Positions 42,528-46,462 of a stretch of DNA of 46,462 bases are shown piece by piece. The position numbers and the translations under genes were made by a program. Source of the DNA: Cupriavidus yeoncheonensis (GTDB taxonomy: Bacteria > Pseudomonadota > Gammaproteobacteria > Burkholderiales > Burkholderiaceae). Positions within the stretch are counted from its first letter, which is position 1. Each line of letters starts with the position of its first letter. Under the pieces are notes generated by a model, which saw nothing but the letters and a program-made list of their open reading frames with translations, did no database searches and was not told the origin of the DNA. The stretch covers positions 1 to 46,462 of the forward strand of contig NZ_CAJPUY010000035.1 in the NCBI RefSeq assembly GCF_905397275.1. The letters run 5' to 3'.

Positions 42528-42541
42528 GTTGTGTAGTCGAG
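42526..42541 (+). repeat. 16-bp inverted repeat, left copy
   Basis: GAGTTGTGTAGTCGAG matches the reverse complement of 43765-43780 at 14 of 16 positions. The two copies bracket the exported hydrolase gene. Confidence 0.45.
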
Positions 42542-42847
42542 CGCCGGCTGGACCGGTGCATGGTGGCCGAGACCGCCTCCGAAGCCGACCTCGCGGTACC
42601 ACGAGGTCGAAGGCTGTTCTGGAGTATCGAGGTCTCAGGGGGGGGCTGACTGTCCCTGGCTCTCTCTAAAAGATGCCGGTCACCTATTCGGCCAATGTTC
42701 CGCTCACGCCTTTCTTTGATTTATCCTTGCGCCGCGCGCGGCGTGCACTACGCTTTAGAAGCTTCTTTTAGCGCACTGTCATTCCGCCCCGATCGAAAGC
42801 TCGCTTCCTGGTAAGACCCGGCCACCCCGCCCTTAGAGAAGGAAACC
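42528..42847. other. Intergenic region upstream of the exported hydrolase
   Basis: No gene is visible. It includes a short GACCTCG/CGAGGTC inverted repeat near 42588-42610 and a less GC-rich stretch near 42760-42770, which may hold the promoter. Confidence 0.35.
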
Positions 42848-43756
42848 ATGCGAAAGCTGCTTGCCGTAGTCGCCCTCATGCTTGCCATGGCCCACGCGTC
42901 ACACGCACAGGTGAAGCCATATCCATCGGGCTTTCGCAATCAGAATATCAAGACCGACGGGGCTACCTTGTTTGTACGTGTAGGTGGCCAAGGGCCGGCG
43001 GTGGTATTGCTGCACGGATTCGGCGACACGGGCGACATGTGGGCACCATTGGCCGCCGAGCTGGCGCGCACACATACCGTGGTGGTTCCTGATCTGCGGG
43101 GTATGGGGCTGTCGTCACACCCGGACGGCGGCTATGACAAGCGCACGCAGGCTGGCGACATCCGGTCAGTGCTGACTCAACTGAATATCGATCAGGCCGA
43201 CGTGGTCGGCCATGACATTGGCACCATGGTCGCATTCGCCTATGCGGCGCGCTATCCGGACAAGACAAAGCGCCTGGTCGTGATGGACGCTCCGGTGCCG
43301 GGGGTGCCGCCATGGGAACAGATCGTCCGTATGCCCGCGCTCTGGCACTTCTCTTTCGGCGGCCCCGATGCGGAGCGGCTGGTGAAAGGCCGGGAGCGAA
43401 TCTATCTGGACAGGTTCTGGAATGAATTTGCCGGGGATGCCTCGAAAATCGACGAGGCGACACGGGTTCACTACGCCCGGATCTATGCGAGGCCGGGCGC
43501 CATGCATTCCGCGTTTGCGCAATTCCTGTCGATCCCGCAGGACGCCGAGGACAATCAGAAATCGCTGGCGAACAAGCTGAGCATGCCCGTGCTGGCGATT
43601 GGCGGCGAGAAATCCTTTGGACAGAACGAGGCAATCGTCATGCGAAATGCCGCCAGCAACGTCAAGGAACTGGTCGTTCCCAATGCCGGGCACTGGCTAA
43701 TGGAAGAACAGCCACAAGCCACGGTGAACGCCATCGTCGATTTCCTCGCGCAATAG
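42848..43756 (+). CDS. Exported alpha/beta hydrolase, epoxide hydrolase/dehalogenase-like
   Basis: A 302-residue alpha/beta hydrolase with a cleavable signal peptide (LLAVVALMLAMAHASHA). The nucleophile elbow is GHDIGT with Asp123 in place of Ser, as in epoxide hydrolases and haloalkane or fluoroacetate dehalogenases. The oxyanion segment is LLHGFGDTGDMW (54-65) and the catalytic His is His282 (NAGHWLMEEQP). The halide-stabilising Trp next to the nucleophile (HDW) is Ile here, so epoxide hydrolysis seems more likely than dehalogenation. A periplasmic location is unusual for this branch. AGAAGGAAACC precedes the ATG. Confidence 0.88.
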   Translation: MRKLLAVVALMLAMAHASHAQVKPYPSGFRNQNIKTDGATLFVRVGGQGPAVVLLHGFGDTGDMWAPLAAELARTHTVVVPDLRGMGLSSHPDGGYDKRTQAGDIRSVLTQLNIDQADVVGHDIGTMVAFAYAARYPDKTKRLVVMDAPVPGVPPWEQIVRMPALWHFSFGGPDAERLVKGRERIYLDRFWNEFAGDASKIDEATRVHYARIYARPGAMHSAFAQFLSIPQDAEDNQKSLANKLSMPVLAIGGEKSFGQNEAIVMRNAASNVKELVVPNAGHWLMEEQPQATVNAIVDFLAQ

Positions 43757-44558
43757 CGCCAGGTCTTGACTACACAGCTCCCGGGGGCGTTACCGTAGAA
43801 CGTCCAGGCGGCTGGCGAAGTGAAGCTGGCACCGTCTACCGTAATACCCGGCAGGGCCGGAGTCCACGGTGACCGAAGGTGGACGTGTGGTGCACTGCGC
43901 GCGCCATGCTGCCGTACATTCGGCTCGTCTGCAGATGCGTGGGGTGTCAAGAAAGCATGACTTAGTCGGCCCGGACCTTCGACGACGCCTGCCGGAACGG
44001 CACGGACTTGGATCTCCTTCATAGGAAAGGAGATCACCATGAAAGCACTGCCCCCCTTCCAGCAATCGCGTGCCATGGAAGTCTGAAAGCTGTCTTTGCT
44101 TTCCGGTCGGCTCGAACGGCAGGAGTGGGTCGCAGATTCAACCGCAGCTATGCGGTGGGCCAGCCGTGCGAGACAGGCCAATCATAGGCAACGTCGGCGA
44201 TCTGACCAGCTTAGCCCTGAAAGCTCATATGCAGCTTTATCCACCGGTAAGAGTCGTGGCATGAAATGTCAAGCACAAGGAAGGGAATGCAAAGTTGCAC
44301 TGCTGCGTCCCGCCTACTCTGGTTGCAGAGATAGCCGAACTTGCCTGCCGACTCCCAGCCATGCTGGCCAAAGTCGGGGTATTCGGTGCGCAAGGCAGCG
44401 TCACCAGAAGCGGATCATCCTGAATGCATCGAACCGGGGATCTGACGAGCGAGCCTGGGTTCACCCTTGCAACGTCCCCCACTCGAATTGCACGGGGATG
44501 ATTGCAAACTCGAGCTATTTATAGTGAAGAAAATCGATCTTAATTTGGAGTGCATGCG
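43757..44558. other. Gene-poor region
   Basis: About 0.8 kb with no convincing gene on either strand. The open frames lack family resemblance and good start sites. A hairpin at 44011-44035 precedes a 15-codon frame (44039-44086). Base composition becomes less GC-rich towards the next gene. It may contain decayed sequence. Confidence 0.4.
43765..43780 (-). repeat. 16-bp inverted repeat, right copy
   Basis: This is the reverse-complement partner of 42526-42541 with two differences, 9 bp after the hydrolase stop. Confidence 0.45.
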
Positions 44559-44924
44559 ATGCTGGAAGTCGCCAGATACCGTCACGAGGAGAACTACCTC
44601 AGTTACCAGAAAGCTAACCGTCGCACCGATGAGGTAACGGAGCTGCGACGCTGTGCGATTGGACAGCGCAAGACCCTGCTAAGCATCCTGGAAGGTAGAG
44701 CCTTTGAGAGCCTGGGTGGGCGCACTGGGAAAATAGGCGATTTTCTCAAAGAGCGTTATTTGGAATGCGAAGCTTACTGCCAGATCTTGCTACGCGGGCC
44801 GGACGAATTGGAACTAATCAATGTCCGCTTCTTCGTGCGGAGTATGGACAAGACGATTGATCTGCTGGTCGATGCCGCATTCGAGCTTGACCGTCGAAGC
44901 AGAAACGTGCGTCGCCAGAATTAA
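44559..44924 (+). CDS. Hypothetical protein, 121 aa, lower GC
   Basis: A soluble, charged, mostly helical protein of 121 residues (MLEVARYRHEENYLSYQKAN at the start, then several Arg/Glu-rich helices such as EVTELRRCAIGQRKTLLSIL and MDKTIDLLVDAAFELDRRSR). The ATG at 44559 is 8 bases after TTGGAG; a GTG at 44550 is an alternative. Codon use and base composition differ from neighbouring genes, which suggests acquired DNA. I recognise no family. Confidence 0.55.
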   Translation: MLEVARYRHEENYLSYQKANRRTDEVTELRRCAIGQRKTLLSILEGRAFESLGGRTGKIGDFLKERYLECEAYCQILLRGPDELELINVRFFVRSMDKTIDLLVDAAFELDRRSRNVRRQN

Positions 44925-45385
44925 AGATCTCGACTGCAGGACAACCTGGGCGACCTCCGGATAATCCTCGAGGCCAACGCTCAAGGCCCCTGCTGCCATC
45001 GCAAGGGCCCGAGCCTGAGCCGCCGCCTGCCCACGTGTCGATGAAGTTGCCTGGACAAGTCCGGACGATCTGAGCTGCTGCAGGCGTCCCGCCGACGGGC
45101 GGGCCTCATCGGGCGCACCCGACCCCGAGGCAAAAGACAGAAGGGATCATGAGCCACTTCGCGACAGCATTTCTTTGTAGATAACGCAGCTATGGACCGC
45201 ACCGGTTCATGGGATGAAACCGCACGCGCAACGCTTTCCGCTTCCTCCCGATAGTGGCGCAGCCAACTATAAGGCTGCGCCAGGGAATTGTTGCACCGCA
45301 GCTTCCGCCAAGCGGCCTTGTCGGGCCGCTGGCCGTGGCTAGACTAAATAGGCACACGCGCATTTGGCCGCGCGGGTGCCCACTC
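44925..45385. other. Intergenic region with a possible promoter
   Basis: No gene is supported in this 461-bp stretch. Near its end, TTGTCG (45318-45323) and TAGACT (45340-45345), 16 bp apart, form a sigma-70-like promoter about 41 bp before the MltF-like start. Confidence 0.35.
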
Positions 45386-46375
45386 ATGCGGGTCCGTTGG
45401 CTGCACGCTTCCCTGGCAGGCTTTGTCCTGGTTGCCCTACTTGGCGCGCTGGCGTCCTGGGCGCCGGTTGCAGTGGCGCAGCAAAAGCCTGCCTCCGCCC
45501 AGGCTGCGGCAAGTTCGGCCGCCGCGCGTCCCCGCGCAGCCGACGAGACAACCACGCGGCAGCTCAAGCTCGTCAACAAGGCGGCGAAAGGGGACTTCGA
45601 CGCGATGCTCGAGCGTCGCACCATCCGTGTGTTGGTACCGTACAGCCGCACCCTCTACTTCGGCGACCAGGGCCATGAGCGCGGACTGACCGCGGAGCTG
45701 GTGCGCGATCTTGAGCGGTACCTCAACAAGACCTACGCCACGCGCCTTGAGAACCGGCCGCTGACCATCTACATCATTCCCACCACGCGTGACCGCCTCC
45801 TTCCGGACGTGGAAGCCGGCCTGGGTGACATTGCGGCCGGCAACCTGACAGTAACGGAGGAGCGGCTGAAACTGGTCGATTTTGCCGCCCCGCGTCACCA
45901 GAAGCCGGTGCGCGAGGTAGTGGTGACCGGACTCAGGGCGCCAGCGCTCAAGCACCTGAATGATCTCGCCGGCAAGACGGTATATGTGCGCAAGTCCAGC
46001 AGTTATTACGAAAGCCTGATCGCACTCAACAACCGCCTGCGCCGTACGGGCAAGGCGCCCGTAAGACTGATGCTTCTACCGGACGAGGTGGAGGACGAGG
46101 ACGCGATGGAAATGGTGAATGCCGGCCTGTTGTCCATCGTGGTGGTAGACGATTGGAAAGCAAAGATGTGGGCACAGATCCTGCCTCATGTCAGGGTGCG
46201 TGACGACCTGGTGTTGCGCAACGAGGGCTACACAGGATGGGCCTTCCGGAAGAACAGCCCATTGCTTCGGCGGGCGCTCGATGACTTCGATGTCAATTAC
46301 ATGAAGAAGCTTGGCATTGCCGAATACCGGCTCAAGCAGTACATGCGTCGACCGCCACCTGCTCGAAGAGCATAA
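45386..46375 (+). pseudogene. MltF-like transglycosylase/solute-binding protein, truncated by an IS fragment
   Basis: The signal peptide (LAGFVLVALLGALASWAPVAVA) and a family 3 solute-binding domain (RTIRVLVPYSRTLYFGDQGHERGLTAELVRDLERYLN through YMKKLGIAEYRLKQYMR) match the first half of membrane-bound lytic transglycosylase F. The transglycosylase (SLT) domain that should follow is absent. After YMR the frame enters transposase-like DNA in another frame and stops at 46375. The ATG at 45386 fits the signal peptide; an upstream frame exists. The remaining 329 residues may still be exported but cannot cut peptidoglycan. Confidence 0.7.
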
Positions 46376-46462
46376 GCTGGGTGAGAAGCTGTTTGCCGAA
46401 GTTGGCCGGGTGCTGCAAACCAGGGGCGTAAAGCTCAACAGCGGCACGATCGTGGATGCCAC
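46350..46462 (+). mobile_element. IS5-family transposase fragment (runs off the window)
   Basis: In the frame starting at 46350 the translation contains RHLLEEHKLGEKLFAEVG and GVKLNSGTIVDAT, characteristic of IS5-group transposases. There is no upstream start, so the transposase is 5'-truncated or joined here by rearrangement. The junction with the MltF-like gene is near 46348. Confidence 0.8.

Noticed and set aside
43555..44181. 208-codon minus-strand frame downstream of the hydrolase
   Set aside because: It overlaps the hydrolase 3' end, has no ribosome site and shows no consistent family resemblance. A short GITVDGASFTSPAAW stretch was considered as a protein remnant but is too weak.
44096..44524. 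142-codon frame in the gene-poor region
   Set aside because: Cys/Arg/Ser-rich composition, no start signal and no recognisable domain.

Overview
The window is high-GC, gene-dense DNA of a Burkholderiaceae bacterium, most likely Cupriavidus. The best species-level clue is a complete chlorophenol cluster whose gene order matches tcpRXABCYD of Cupriavidus necator JMP134. No tRNA, rRNA, CRISPR array or phage gene is visible.

Layout. (1) 1-7727: a diverged inverted repeat of about 0.7 kb (1-634 and 7022-7727) brackets a LuxR-type regulator, an SDR, a hormone-sensitive-lipase-type hydrolase, a degenerate RibB/RibA-like protein, a DHH phosphoesterase and a second SDR. (2) 7950-14547: a sulfotransferase and a DUF1214 protein diverge from cysD and a cysN-cysC fusion, which together make PAPS, the sulfotransferase donor. 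A second LuxR paralogue closes the block. Regions 1 and 2 look like one accessory sulfation and catabolism locus. (3) 14860-17905: two outer-membrane barrel proteins and two small membrane proteins. (4) 18149-21461: a sedolisin (S53) and a serine carboxypeptidase (S10). (5) 21541-28465: an ECF sigma/anti-sigma pair surrounded by small exported proteins, a Tat-exported metallophosphoesterase, a cupredoxin and a membrane cyclase with a ferredoxin domain. Four promoters here share GGAAT(A/T)(A/T)(A/G)-N13-C(G/A)GT, so they look like one sigma regulon. (6) 28879-31421: a class A penicillin-binding protein and a small Cys-rich lipoprotein. (7) 31495-40749: tcpRXABCYD, preceded by a RibF-like FAD synthetase and followed by DUF2798, Dabb and isochorismatase-like genes. 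(8) 41052-46462: a mechanosensitive channel with a cNMP-like domain, an exported Asp-nucleophile hydrolase, a gene-poor stretch, an orphan gene, and an MltF-like gene cut off by an IS5-type transposase fragment at the window edge.

How the genes work together. In the tcp block, TcpX supplies FADH2 to TcpA, TcpB reduces the quinone product, TcpC opens the ring, TcpD reduces the maleylacetate, and the RibF-like protein could supply FAD. In the sulfation block, CysD and CysNC make PAPS for the sulfotransferase. The substrate is unknown. The most novel leads are the four-promoter sigma regulon, the sulfation locus with two paralogous regulators, the degenerate RibBA, and a conserved leader of about 115 bp shared by the PBP and MscS genes.
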